NCBI GenBank assembly: GCA_951799405.1
Contig: OX637333.1
Coordinates: 29,532,785 to 29,596,784 of the forward strand
Reading direction: 5' to 3'
DNA: 64,000 nucleotides
Source of the DNA: Agapetus fuscipes
Lineage: Eukaryota; Arthropoda; Insecta; Trichoptera; Glossosomatidae
The position numbers and the translations under genes are program-made. The notes beneath the pieces are model-generated. The model saw only the letters and a list, made by a program, of their open reading frames with translations. It made no database searches and was not told the DNA's origin. Positions 41,985 to 52,135 of the stretch are shown piece after piece (position 1 is the first letter of the stretch; the number at the start of each line of letters is the position of its first letter).

Positions 41985-42255
41985 TTATACTTAATTTTTA
42001 ACTTCTTGCCGCGCTCTCTCCAAATGTATCGTATGTGACGAGTGTAACCTATTTATTTTCACAAGTAAGAGAGCCTGACTGACGCCAAACACTTCAGTTG
42101 AAGTGAGGGTTTCTCAGCTCTTGAGGGTGCTGGTACTCATTTCTTGCGAAGGCTGAGTGAACCTTGCCGGTATTTTATTTTGGGTTTGAAATAAAAACCG
42201 AAACGGGAATTCATCATTTCTGACACCCTCGGTGGTATTCGAACCCGAGCCCCCT
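41985..42255 (-). mobile_element. SINE family B, head truncated
   Basis: Minus-strand body and 3' part. Ends at GGTATTCGAACCCGAGC. An older B copy lies at about 42440-42645. Confidence 0.8.
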
Positions 42256-42439
42256 GTCATAGGGAGACGTGTTTATTCCACGCCAATGATAAAACTTCAA
42301 AGCAGCATTGAAGAAACAGTTCTTCTCTAGACTTCGGTTCGTAAAATCGGGTTTTCATAAGGACAGTGATTCTAATATAAAATTAAATATTCCCTATATT
42401 TTCAAAAAATTGCCTACTTCCAAGGCGTTTTAAAGATCG

Positions 42440-42645
42440 CTTCGTACTAGTTGATCCGATGTGGCAAATGCAACCTACTTGTTTTCACAATAAAGGATGT
42501 CTTACGCAGATTACTTCACTTAAAGTTGTGATTTTCCTGCTTCTAAAGGGATAGGTTCTCATTTCTTTTGAAGACTGAATACACCTTGCCGGTATTTTGA
42601 TTTTGATTTGGATTTAATTACACCTGAACGTAGAATCATTTCTGA
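42440..42645 (-). mobile_element. SINE family B, old copy
   Basis: GATGTGGCAAATGCAACCTAC through ACACCTGAACGTAGAATCATT, strongly diverged. Confidence 0.55.
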
Positions 42646-42784
42646 CAACATACATGACGATTGGGGCCCTCTGTTTTTTGTTTATGTCATGTGTGCGGAC
42701 TCCATATAATATCCTAAACAGATTGGTGGATAATCAGAAGAAGCAATATTGTGTAATAAATTAGTTTTAGTCCTTAGCCGGCAA

Positions 42785-43212
42785 ATAATAATAATATTAG
42801 GATTATTTATTTGGTGAGCGCTGTTTTTGTGTGCATCACACTTCAAGAGCCCTCTGCAAGCTTGGTCGTCGCTATAGAAAGCGCCAACTCTCAAGCAATA
42901 CTCAGTTGTTGTAAGGTTGGATGGACCTTTCGATGACCGGTCTTTTGTAAAGGTTTATAAATTTTTCAACCCAGCAAAGAGCACATTTGAAAATATAAAT
43001 GGTATATTTTTTGTGCTCCGCCGGGATTCGAATCCACAACCTTCCATTTACGAGTCCGAAGTGTTGCCACTGGACTACGGATCGGTCCAAGAAATGCCAA
43101 CAATACGCGGTGTACCAAGCGGTCACCCATCCAAGTAGCATCCGCGCACAATGTTTCTTAACTTCGGTGATCTGATGAGAACCGGTGCTTTCAACATGGT
43201 ATCGTCGTTGGC
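42785..43212 (-). mobile_element. Composite 5S + tRNA-like SINE, second copy
   Basis: Minus strand: 117-bp 5S-like unit (43212-43096), the same short TTCTTGGACC-type linker, SINE A head with B box GGATTCGAATCCCGGCG, body, and the alternative 3' end with CACAAAAACAGCGCTCACC and an AATATTATTATTATT tail. The 5S/tRNA junction matches 12976-13419 although the 3' ends differ. Confidence 0.92.
43096..43212 (-). repeat. 5S rRNA-derived module
   Basis: Same length and shared substitutions as 12976-13092 (for example GATACCATGTTGAAAGCACC), so both descend from one SINE master rather than from separate 5S gene captures. Confidence 0.9.
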
Positions 43213-43535
43213 AAAACATCGTAGCAAACAATTAGTTTTCCTTTTTGCTAGCAACCCGGCCGTGTGACCTGCCAACTTTGTATATGTTAATTAACGTGGG
43301 GACCTTATTTTCGCGCTAAAAGTTTGACATCTGCTGTCATTGCAGTGAGCATAGACAATGGAGGCGACATTTCGTGACCATAATGCAATCACGCTACCAT
43401 AGACAATGTTTTCAAGTAATAACAACCCACAGACAATAATGAATTATTATATTGTCACCAGGAATATAAAAAAAACACATTTATACTTAATTACTATTGC
43501 AAAAAGAACACCTGAATGTTTATGTGTTTTTATTA
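43213..43535. other. Unassigned unique sequence
   Basis: Includes TAGACAATG repeated at about 43352 and 43401. No gene is seen. Confidence 0.4.
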
Positions 43536-43745
43536 AATGGTTCACTTTGCCAATGTCACCCTGTTTCAGGGAAGGTTGTCAAGAGTTGCAAGGCTTATGT
43601 TCATTTGAGATTGGGTTTTTAAATTATAGGTTCACATGCGGCATGTGTTCGTGCGAACTTATACATGTCTGCTTGTGGGAATGCGTTTAATATGAATCTT
43701 AAATTATATATATATATATCTTTGCAGCTTAGATTTAGATTTAGA
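43536..43745 (+). repeat. Family C repeat, 5'-truncated
   Basis: Starts AAATGGTTCACTTTGCC; tail AGATTTAGATTTAGATT. Confidence 0.87.
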
Positions 43746-43925
43746 TTGAAAGCATTTATTTATACAGAAATGTTTATTTGGAAGAAATAAAGGGGTTCCG
43801 AGAGTAATGACTGGAAATACAATTGAACACACTGAGACCGGAGGCTCCCCAATTCTTAAAATGTTTGGGGGTCTATGTCACACAGGAAGGGTGCCGCAGA
43901 GGTGTTGCTTGAATCGTTGAAAGCA
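43746..43925 (+). repeat. Family E block attached to a C copy
   Basis: GAAAGCATTTATTTATACAG through GGGTGCCGCAGAGGTGTTGC, in the same order and orientation relative to C as at 36965-37150. A SINE B 3' part (minus) follows at 43930-44112. Confidence 0.8.
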
Positions 43926-43929
43926 ACCT

Positions 43930-44112
43930 CAGTAATCACGTGCTACGTAAGTTGCCTACGTTCACATGTGGTGATTTGTGACCTATTTATTTTTACAGGT
44001 AAAGGGGCCAGCCTCGCGCCAACCACTGCAGTAAAAGTGGGTTTACCCAGCTCCGGAGGAGGCTTGTTGTCATTTTTTTGTGAAAGCTGAGTAAACCTTG
44101 CCGGTATTAATT
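43930..44112 (-). mobile_element. SINE family B, 3' half
   Basis: Minus-strand GCCGGCC-type block and CTCAGCTTTCACAAAAAAATG. Confidence 0.75.
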
Positions 44113-44469
44113 CACCTCATTTACAAACGATTTATAGTTTTATTTTTATTATTGTTTTATTGAAAAATAAAATGCATTGAAATAATTGTTGTCACCTATC
44201 TCCCTCGCACACCTAACTTACTCTGTCTGATGTAAAGAGAAAGATGGACAGATATAGTAATTGCAAAATCAATATGTAAAAGGGAGAAAAAAATATTTTT
44301 TTCACCGCCGCCGTAAATTTAATGCAAATAGATTATATACCTGTGTTTGGCTATATTATGTTCACTTTATTTATTGCCGATCTGCAATAGATAAGGCTGT
44401 TATAAAATTATTGATGTTTTTTTTAACTACAGGGGTGCCCCCCCTTAATGTTATCAATTTAATATTCAT
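44113..44469. other. Unassigned AT-rich sequence
   Basis: Nothing recognised. Confidence 0.4.
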
Positions 44470-45035
44470 ACCGCCACCTTAAAGGTAAAACTGAATGAGT
44501 GCTGACTCACTGATTTTAGAAATCGCTTATAAAACATTTTTTTTTGTGTGTTCTCATAGTAAGTGAACTAATTATAAGGAAGTGCTCATGAAAAAGTTGT
44601 TATCTACAAGATTTTCACACATTTTTTATTGTTTTCTCGAAGAAAATAGGAAAAAATGCATTTACCTGAGAAACTGATCTTTTTTTTAAGAAATCCTGTG
44701 CGGGAGACTACCTAGATTCTAAAGACTCTAGGGGTCTACGACACTTGTTGTAGTGCCGCAGAGGTGTACGAGCTTGGTCGTCGCTACAAAGCGCCAATAC
44801 TCAAGCAAGACCCAATTGCTGTAAGTCTGGATGGACCTTTAGTGACCGGTCATTGGTAAAGGTTTATGAATTTTTCAACCAAGCAAATTTGAAAATATAA
44901 ATGGTATTTTTTTTGTGCTCCGCCGGGATTCGAACCCGCAACCTTCCCATTCAGAGTCCGAGCTACGGACCGGTCAAATATACGGATCTCAGCTTAATAT
45001 GTCACTTATTCAGTTGTACCTTTAAGGTATCGATA
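44470..45035 (+). mobile_element. Family F MITE interrupted by SINE A
   Basis: The left part (44470-44688) starts CCACCTTAAAGGTAAAACTG and includes GTAAGTGAACTAATTATAAGG. The right part (44985-45035) ends with the inverted terminus CACTTATTCAGTTGTACC. It defines family F as a roughly 290-bp element with about 25-bp termini. Confidence 0.85.
44689..44984 (-). mobile_element. SINE family A inside family F
   Basis: Complete on the minus strand, with the CTCCCGCACAGGATTTCTT type of 3' end. Confidence 0.9.
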
Positions 45036-45102
45036 TTTGAATTTTAAAATAAGTTTCTTGACTTCTAGGTTCGTATGATGTTGACCATTTTGACCAGATT
45101 TT

Positions 45103-45405
45103 GACCGATCCGTAGTCTAGTGGTTAACACTTCAGACTTGTGATTGGAAGGTAGTTGGTTCGAATCCGCGCAGAGCAAGTTTTTTTTTTTTTTTTTTTTT
45201 TTAATTTGATCTTCGCTGGGTTCAAAAATTAATCGGCCTTTACCAAATACCGGTCACTAAAGTTCCATCCAGCCTTCCACCAACTGGGTCTTGCTTGAGA
45301 ATTAGCGCTTTCTATAGCGACGACCAAGCTCGCAGAAAGCTCTTGAGGTGTGATACACACAAAAACAGCGCTCACCAAATAAATCATCCTAATATTATTA
45401 TTATA
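45103..45405 (+). mobile_element. SINE family A, full length
   Basis: Head GACCGATCCGTAGTCTAGTGG, B box GGTTCGAATCCGCG, a 24-T run at about 45180, and the AAATAAATCATCCTAATATT tail. A C copy follows directly. Confidence 0.88.
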
Positions 45406-45755
45406 CATTCCTTGACTTATAGGTTGGTATGAGGCTGACCACCCATACTGTAAAAAATGGTTCACTTGGCCAATGTCACCCCTGTTTCAGGGAATGTCGG
45501 CAAGAGTTGCAGGGCTTATGTTCATTTGAGTTTGGATTTTATTTGTAAGTACACATTCAGCATTTGTAAGCGCGAACTACACGTGTTTGTTTGTGGGCAT
45601 ACATCTGAGAGCTTTGAATGAATATATCCTTGCAACTTAGATTATAGATTATAGATACATACTGTAAAAAATGGCTAACTTAGCCAATGTAGCCCGTGTT
45701 TCAGGGAAGGTCAGCAAAAGTTGCAGGGTTTATGTGCATTTGAATTTTAAATAAA
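45406..45755 (+). repeat. Family C repeat plus partial second C
   Basis: Full second-subfamily C copy (about 45410-45652), then a partial C starting ACATACTGTAAAAAATGGC, giving a head-to-tail dimer. Confidence 0.85.
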
Positions 45756-46054
45756 TTGTTGAAATGAATCACCGTAGTTTGAATTAAGTAGAACCTGCGT
45801 ACAAACGTAACACTTTTTTTTATCATTTTTTCATTTGTGGAAATAATCACCTGTCCAATTGTATTGTTATTTATTACAAGTATTAATTATATTTTTAAGG
45901 TTGTGAGTGTCGTAAAAATGTAAATATGAAAAATTGTGATGTTTATCGGCCGCGTGTAATTGCAGGTGTAGCACCCTTAATGGCAGGTGTGCCAATCGCT
46001 AATGACGAAAAAATTGTGACGCATTCGGGTACTAGATTTTTTTTTATAATGTTT
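45756..46054. other. Unassigned AT-rich sequence
   Basis: Contains two GGCAGGTGTGCC/TGCAGGTGTAGC-like stretches near 45960-45995. No gene is seen. Confidence 0.4.
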
Positions 46055-46135
46055 GCTGGAGAAGAAATAGCTCAATCAGTGTAGTCGATAGCTCAATACA
46101 CTGGAGGCTTGGGTTCGAATCCAATCGAAGTAATA
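46055..46135 (+). mobile_element. tRNA-like fragment
   Basis: GAAATAGCTCAATCAGTG A-box-like start and GGGTTCGAATCCAATCG B box. The anticodon arm does not fold cleanly, so SINE-derived rather than a tRNA gene. Confidence 0.5.
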
Positions 46136-46189
46136 AACAATAATTTTTTTGGATCTTTTTTTGAAAACGTTGATCTCACACAGATGATA

Positions 46190-46420
46190 ATCTAATCTAA
46201 TCTAATGTAAGTTGTATGTATTTTCACAAGCAGACACGTACAAGTTCGCGCTTGCACATGCCGCATGTGAACCTACAACATAAAAAAAAAACAAATCTCA
46301 AATGAACATCGACCCTGCAACTCTTGCCGTACTTCCCTGAAACAGGGGTGACATTGGTAAAGTGAACCATTTTTACAGCATGGGTGGTCAGCCGCATACT
46401 AACCTATAAGTCAAGGAATA
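46190..46420 (-). repeat. Family C repeat
   Basis: Minus strand, near full length. A SINE B 3' piece (plus) follows at 46430-46500. Confidence 0.88.
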
Positions 46421-46499
46421 ATTCTACATGTTATCCCCGAAACCTTTCGGGGATAACGCAGCAAGAAGTTTCACTATATGTGTAGATTAGTTGCGTTTT

Positions 46500-46709
46500 T
46501 GTCCGAATGTCTCGACTATCTTAAAGACAGAAGAGCGCCTGGGGTATAGGCAATCTTTCATGAAGTTCTTAAAACAATGAAGTCGGAACATTTACAAAAT
46601 TTCTCGGCTACGTGACGTCCCCCATATTAAATTCCCGCTTATTTTTTCTCACTGCATTTATTCGATGCTCGTTATAGGTAATTATTATTATAAACTGTTA
46701 TAATTATTA
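46500..46709. other. Unassigned sequence
   Basis: Nothing recognised. Confidence 0.4.
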
Positions 46710-46812
46710 TAAATGTGTAAGCGCAAACCTACATGTGCCTGTCATTGAGCATGCATTTAATATGAGCCTTAAATGTTAACATATCTTTGCAGCTTAGATT
46801 AAAGATTATAGA
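46710..46812 (+). repeat. Family C repeat, 3' part
   Basis: GTGTAAGCGCAAACCTACATG to GCTTAGATTAAAGATTATAG. Confidence 0.75.
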
Positions 46813-46837
46813 ACCTACCGTTTTTGTTTCATACACT

Positions 46838-47095
46838 TTTTTTTTTCAATAGATTTGTGAAGAGGAATTCAATTCACCAACCTATTCTGCCTGGCCAGAA
46901 ACAGGTATTAATATCATCAATTAATAATTCATTATTGTTAATCTTAATGAATTATTAATTAATAGTTACCCAATAATATCTGGTCATAATTATGGTCAAA
47001 TGACTCAGGCGGAGATCGAACCAGCGTTATTCTTTTCCAAATATGCTAGAAAGATCAGCCCACTTGACTCCCTCGGCCATAACACCGACCGTCTT
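46838..47095 (-). mobile_element. SINE family D
   Basis: Minus strand, with the GGTGTTATGGCCGAGGGAG head, GGTTCGATCTCCGCC B box, and ATAGATTTGTGAAGAGG tail block. Confidence 0.8.
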
Positions 47096-47195
47096 AGTAA
47101 AAGAGTGATGTTAATAAAAAAATATAGGCATGTTTTTTACGACAGTGGTTCGGCAGAAGCACCAAGTCCCTGTTTCGAGCCGCAGCATCTTCTTA

Positions 47196-47428
47196 ATCGA
47201 AGCTGAAAAGATATGTATCATTTGAGATTCATATTAAATGCATTCCCACGAGCAGACACGCATAATTTCGCTCTCACACATGCCGCATGTGGACCTACAG
47301 TATGAAAACCCAATCTCAAATGAACATTAGCCCTGCAACTCTTGCCGACCTTCCCTGAAACAGGAGTGACATTGGCCAAGTGAACCATGTTCTACAGCAT
47401 GGGTGATCAGTCGCATAAGTCAAGGATT
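47196..47428 (-). repeat. Family C repeat
   Basis: Minus strand; head lacks the ACCAACCTA segment. Confidence 0.87.
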
Positions 47429-47999
47429 GTTTTCACTCTATCAATGTAATTATTCCATGTTTACGAAAGTTTAGAAGAAGAAGAGGATGTAGTATTTAAA
47501 ATTTTAAATGTTACCGCACTGCATTACCAGCTACTAATACACAATGTCATTAGCGCACCCAATTAATTATTTATTAACGAATCTATTAAAAATTAATAAT
47601 TTCCATAGAGAATGAATGATATCACGTCGATAATGGCGGCCGTAAAAAACTCAATTTCGGCCTCTAGATTGAGCGATAACGCAATTCCAATATTGGAATA
47701 GGTATTCCGGTCGTTTGAAAATGGAACGAGGCATTTAAAAAAAAAAAAAAAAAAAAAAAAACAAACATGGCGACAACATAAAAATACGAAATAATAACCG
47801 CGGGCAGTTAAAGCAGAGATAATAGAGTTTTAATTTGAATGAAAAAGTAAGGGGTGACCAAATTGTAAAAGAAAGGGAGTTTTTTTTGTGTTCCGAAAGT
47901 TTTTTATTAGTGTTCTTTAAAGACAGAATGAGGTTGGAACATTTTTAAATTTGGAACTTTTTTCTCTGCGTGCCTGCGTCCATATTGTACGAGACTGCT
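47429..47999. other. Repeat-poor intronic segment, homeodomain-like sites
   Basis: Within the hbn intron, 47500-47720 contains AATTAATTATTTATTAACG, ATTAATAATT and a GATAATGGCGGCC block. A 26-A run lies at about 47737-47762. No repeat partners are seen. Possible regulatory DNA. Confidence 0.35.
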
Positions 48000-48155
48000 C
48001 CTTCACTGATATGTAGGTATGAGGTTGACCACCCATACTGTAAAAAATGGTTCACTTTGAAAATGCCACCCCTGTTTCAGGGAAGGTCGGCAAGAGTTGC
48101 AGGGCTTATGTTCATTTGAAATTGGGTTTTTTATATTGTAGGTCCACATGCGGGG
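48000..48155 (+). repeat. Family C repeat, 3'-truncated
   Basis: TTCACTGATATGTAGGTATG head; stops at CCACATGCGG. Confidence 0.82.
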
Positions 48156-48736
48156 TAGTATAGTCGAGTATAGACGTGTAGTATAGTTGGAGTAATTATT
48201 ATAGGTACCTAGATAAAGATGAATTTAAATTATGTACTCGAAGCTTTTGGAGCGTTCGAGAAGGTTCCAGCAAATTGACTTCTAGCAACTACCGTCTTTA
48301 GGAGTATACAAGGCGCAAGTCGCCTGCAGGTGAGTGAGTCAATATACGTCGCTCTGCTTCTGAACAAGAAAGACATTGAAGACCAACTACCTACACTATA
48401 CTTACAAATTCATGAAGATACTTTTAAAGGACTGAAAAATATGGATTTAATGGCAGTATCATTTTTTATTATATTCACTGTCACCCTCGTGCCAGTCAAA
48501 AACTCTTTTTAATTACGATCCCCGTTTGTCCACAAAAATCGCTGTCTATGTCGCCGCTCATGCCTAAGCCACCCCTGTCCGCTAGTCCATTGGCCACCCT
48601 CAGTGGGTACACTAATCAAATTGTCAATACAAACTTGATATTCATATCGACCCTAATGATTAATTAATATTCATATATTTGGATGACTGTACCTTCGCTT
48701 ATCGCAGTTTTTTTTTGTTATAATATTATATTCTTT
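48156..48736. other. Unassigned intronic sequence
   Basis: Plus-strand frame 48330-48512 (60 codons) matches nothing I know. It lies antisense inside the hbn intron. Confidence 0.35.
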
Positions 48737-48935
48737 CCAATCTAATCTAAGCTGCATAAATACGTAACATAAGGGATTCTTATTATGTGTATTCTCCCAA
48801 GCAGACAAGTAGGTATAAGTTCGCGCTTGCACATGCCGCATATGAACCTACGACATAAAAACCCATATCTCAAATGGACATACACCCTGCAACTCTTGCC
48901 GACCTCCCCTGAAACAGGGGTGACACTGGCAAATT
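48737..48935 (-). repeat. Family C repeat, head missing
   Basis: Stops within GTGACACTGGCAAA. Confidence 0.82.
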
Positions 48936-49002
48936 GGAATTAGGTATTCGTAATTGTTTTGATATTTATATTAAATATTTATTAATTACTATTTGTGAAT
49001 TA

Positions 49003-49255
49003 TGTTCCTTGACTTATAGGTTGGTATGCGGCTTACCACCCATACTGTAAAAAACAGTTCACTTTGCCAGTCCCACCCCTATTCCAGGGAAGGTCGGCAA
49101 AAGTGGCAAGGCTTATATTTATTTGAGTTTTTGATTTTAATTTGCAAGAACACATGCAGCATTTGCAAGCGCAAACTTACACGCGTCTGTTTATATGGCA
49201 GTGCATTTAATATGAATATCAAATGTTTATATATTTTTCAAATAAGATTAAACAT
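49003..49255 (+). repeat. Family C repeat
   Basis: Full length but diverged. Confidence 0.87.
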
Positions 49256-49266
49256 AATAGAATATA

Positions 49267-49519
49267 TATCGACACCTTAAAGGTAAAACTAAATAAGTGA
49301 CATATGAAGCTAACATAGGTTCCCTAGATAAATGCACATTTTTTCTGCGATAGAAAACATTAAAACAGTGTGAAAATCCTGTAGTTTAAAAGTTTTTCAT
49401 GAGCACCTCCTTATAATTAGTTCACTTACTATGAGAAGTTACTCCCAAAAAAAGGTTTGATCCACGATTTCTTAAATCAGTGAATCAGCGCTTACTCAAT
49501 TTTACCTTTTTAAGGTGGT
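49267..49519 (-). mobile_element. Family F MITE, uninterrupted
   Basis: CACCTTAAAGGTAAAACTAA at one end and TTTTACCTTTTTAAGGTGG at the other. It contains AATCCTGTAGTTTAAAAG, the TTAA used by the element at 39132. Confidence 0.88.
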
Positions 49520-49586
49520 GACATTTTTCAACTTAGATTATAGGTTGTTATAGACACTGCTCTATCAAGAATAGGGAAAAACAAAC

Positions 49587-49674
49587 CTTGGTCGGGATGC
49601 ATGAACGCCGTGGTATCCCTCCCCATCGCCTTCTCCCTCTTTCTCCATTTCGCTCTTCTGTTTTGGAACCAGAC
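49587..49674 (-). CDS. hbn: homeobrain internal exon (homeodomain helix 3)
   Basis: An 88-bp exon. The acceptor TTTTTCACAG ends at 49675 and the donor GTTTGT starts at 49586. It encodes VWFQNRRAKWRKREK, the recognition helix and basic C-terminus of a paired-class homeodomain, then AMGRDTTAFMHPDQG. The intron falls between homeodomain residues 46 and 47 (before VWF), a conserved position in paired-class homeobox genes. Residue 50 is Q (WFQNRR), as in Prd-like Q50 proteins. The following PDQG-VPDF (next exon) parallels the PEQG-LPEF that I associate with Drosophila homeobrain. The N-terminal arm and helices 1-2 are not in this window. Confidence 0.92.
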
Positions 49675-49784
49675 CTGTGAAAAAGAAAGGAGAAGAATTA
49701 GTACCTACCTTAATTTCTTTCCTTTTTTAGGGTCAAACCTTCACATGCTAAAAGTATAAAAAAAAATTGTGATGAAAAACTAAT

Positions 49785-49985
49785 ATTTGGATGATTAATT
49801 TGGTAAGCGCTGTTTTTGTGTGAATCACACGTCAAGGCAAAGACAGGTCACCAAAGGTCCATTCAGCTTTACAGTATTTGGGTTTTGCTTGAGAAATGGC
49901 GCTTTCTAGCGACGACCAAGCTCGCAGAGGGCTCTCGAAGTGTGAATCACACAAAAACAGCAAACCGAAAACCATCCTAATATTT
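49785..49985. repeat. Two inverted SINE A pieces
   Basis: A minus-strand A tail (about 49785-49840) faces a plus-strand A body and tail (49845-49985, ending CCATCCTAATATT). Confidence 0.75.
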
Positions 49986-50024
49986 ACTAGTTTTATTTAC
50001 TTACAATTTTGAAATCCAAATCTA

Positions 50025-50615
50025 ATTGAGGGCATTAAAATCAAAATGTCAGGAGTCCTATAAACTATCTATGGGACACTGTGCCCTATAAACTAGTGTC
50101 CTATGGACTAGTGTCCTATAGACTAGTGTCCTATGGACTAGTGTCCTATGGACTAGTGTCCTATGGACTAGTGTCCTATAGACTAGTGTCCTATGGACTA
50201 GTGTCCTATGGACTAGTGTCCTATAGACTAGTGTCCTATGGACAAGTGTCCTATGGACTAGTGTCCCATGGACTAGTGTCCTATAGACTAGTGTCCTATA
50301 GACTAGTGTCCTATGGACTAGTGTCCTATGGACTAGTGTCCTATGGACTAGTGTCCTATAGACTAGTGTCCTATGGACAAGTGTCCTATGGACTAGTGTC
50401 CTATAGACTAGTGTCCTATAGACTAGTGTCCTATAGACTAGTGTCCTATAGACTAGTGTCCTATAGACTAGTGTCCTATCGACAAGTGTCCTATAGACTA
50501 GTGTCCTATAGACTAGTGTCCTATAGACTAGTGTCCTATAGACTAGTGTCCTATAGACTAGTGTCCTATAGACTATGTATGGGACACTTGCCTTTTTGAT
50601 TCTAAGGCTCTCAAT
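50025..50615. mobile_element. TA-flanked element with 15-bp minisatellite core
   Basis: Imperfect termini ATTGAGGGCATTAAAATC / GATTCTAAGGCTCTCAAT are inverted and flanked by TA (50023-50024, 50616-50617). The core, about 50090-50573, is about 32 tandem copies of CTATAGACTAGTGTC or CTATGGACTAGTGTC. The 172-codon open frame here exists only because 15 is a multiple of 3. Confidence 0.8.
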
Positions 50616-50639
50616 TATAATATTTGAAGTGAATTTCTC

Positions 50640-50940
50640 AAATATTAAATACTGTTTTTACGCAGAGAATTACTTAATTTTCCATTAGACAAATGGTTGA
50701 TACTAAAATTATACGAAAATTAACCATTGAAAATTAGCACCAGATTTTTAACAGCTACACTCTGTAAATGGTTGTAAATTAGCAAATTGGCTGCTAATTG
50801 TCATCAGGCTGCATTTTCACGTCATCGCCTGCAATTTTCATCACTTGGCGATGTAATTTCATCACTTGCCGTCACAAATTGTCATCGCTCTCAGCTAATG
50901 ACTGAATAATGAAGGCATTATTGTTAGAATAAGAGGATAA
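50640..50940. other. Repeat-free segment upstream of hbn exon
   Basis: It carries multiple core TAAT/ATTA and repeated short words (AATTTTCATCACTTGGCGATG, AATTTCATCACTTGCCG). None of the repeat families occur in it. Possible cis-regulatory DNA. Confidence 0.35.
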
Positions 50941-51059
50941 TTGTCATTCCCCGTAATGTGCAGGGAAAAAGACAAAGAAGGATTTAATTGTCGACAATTT
51001 GAAAAGGCACAGAGGCGTAACAATTTATTTAAACCAAATTTTATCTCAATTTGGCTCTC

Positions 51060-51445
51060 AAGCCTTGAAAGTTGTACCACTTGCACCACTTGTACCACTT
51101 GCACCACAATCCTCCAGGGCTGGAAATCTCATCACCACGGTAATTCTTACCTACCGAATATCGGTAATATTTGTATTAAGACTAATCAGCTGTTCACTTG
51201 TGGCCATCTTGAATTGACAGGTCTTCATACAAATATAACCGATATTCGGTAAGTAGGATTTACCGTGGTGATGAGACTTCCAGCCCAGGACTCTCTGTCT
51301 TGTGCTGCTTCCCTCCATGGTCTCCTTACTCCCAGGACTTCCGCGCCGGCCTCTAAATTGTCTGCCCACGGTATCCTCGGACGTCCGAGTGGTCTAACAC
51401 AGGAAGGGGCACCATCCAAGACAGTTCTGATTATCCTGGAGTCCT
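51060..51445 (-). mobile_element. LINE-L remnant split by an H MITE
   Basis: Minus-strand codons SCVRPLGRPRIPWADN and frameshifted flanks match the LINE-L C-terminus. The H MITE interrupts it at 51118-51285. Confidence 0.82.
51118..51285. mobile_element. Family H MITE with CAG duplication
   Basis: 168 bp beginning GGCTGGAAATCTCATCACC and ending GGTGATGAGACTTCCAGCC. It has CAG on both sides (51115-51117, 51286-51288). Comparison with intact LINE-L (CCTCCAGGACTC) proves the 3-bp duplication. Confidence 0.9.
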
Positions 51446-51514
51446 CTGCACGATTTAAAAAAAAAATTAAGTAAAATAAATATTAGAATGATTTATTTGG
51501 TAAGCGTTGTCCGG

Positions 51515-51715
51515 TGTGGTCGATGACTCAGTTGGTAGAGTGCTTGCATTCCATGCCGAGAGCTCGGGTTCGAATCCAACAGAGAGTGTCTTAAATGATT
51601 TTCCGTTTCAGTGTTAATTTCAAACTCAAAGTAAAATACCGGCTAGGTTTACTCAGCCTCCACAAGAAATGAGTACCAGGCTCCTCGGGAGCTGGTACTC
51701 ATTTCTTGTGTGACG
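51515..51715 (+). mobile_element. SINE family B
   Basis: Intact head TCGATGACTCAGTTGGTAGAG and B box GGGTTCGAATCC, then body. Its end GAGCTGGTACTCATTTCTTG folds back on the preceding CAAGAAATGAGTACCAG. Confidence 0.85.
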
Positions 51716-51769
51716 TCACACGACCGAGTTGATTGAAAAAAAACAAATAAATTTTAAATTAATGCTATT

Positions 51770-52135
51770 GATTGCTAAGGATCCTTAAGATTGCTAGATC
51801 CACCCGAGAAATACTGTAACTGTAGCTGTCGCCATTTCGCTGGAGGTGGCCAGATTTCAAATCTCATCAGATCCTGTAAGGAGATCACAGCGACTAGCCA
51901 ATCGCTGATAATGCCCATCGGAGCAATGGGCGAAACGGTCCGGAAATAATCAACCAGAACACGGCTACATAGCCCGAATAAAGTGATTGTTGTGTCAGAT
52001 TTCAAATCATTCATATCCATCACCATTTTCACACATCTACTTCTTTTAAATTTGCTTTGTAGGTATATCCCATTCTTTTACAACTTCATCAATCTGAACG
52101 AGCCATTCTTTTTTTGGACTTCTCTTTCTTTTTTT
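51770..52135 (-). mobile_element. LINE-K remnant interrupted by a 132-bp insert
   Basis: Minus-strand LINE-K 3' sequence on both sides (51815-51863; 52009-52135). The insert is described separately. Confidence 0.7.
51864..51995 (+). mobile_element. 132-bp retroposon with CTGATAA-stem-GAAA core
   Basis: Flanked by perfect 13-bp duplications CAGATTTCAAATC (51851-51863 and 51996-52008). It contains hairpin CAGCGA/TCGCTG and then CTGATAA, GCCCAT/ATGGGC stem, GAAACGG. The 3' end is CCCGAATAAAGTGATTG. The TSD shows it moved as a discrete unit. Confidence 0.8.

Larger units (their letters stand above)
36013..49586 (-). other. hbn: hbn intron (phase 1), 13.6 kb
   Basis: The donor after CAAG is GTTTGT (49586 downward) and the acceptor is TTTCCCAG (ending 36013). 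The codon split G|GT is in phase across the two exons. The intron is filled with the C, A, B, D, F and H copies and the TTAA element listed separately. Confidence 0.75.

Noticed and set aside
48330..48512. 60-codon frame with a hydrophobic end
   Set aside because: No homology recognised, intronic and antisense to hbn, no support beyond length.
50081..50599. 172-codon frame of LVSYG/LVSYR repeats
   Set aside because: 15-bp minisatellite translated; no start context or composition of a real protein.
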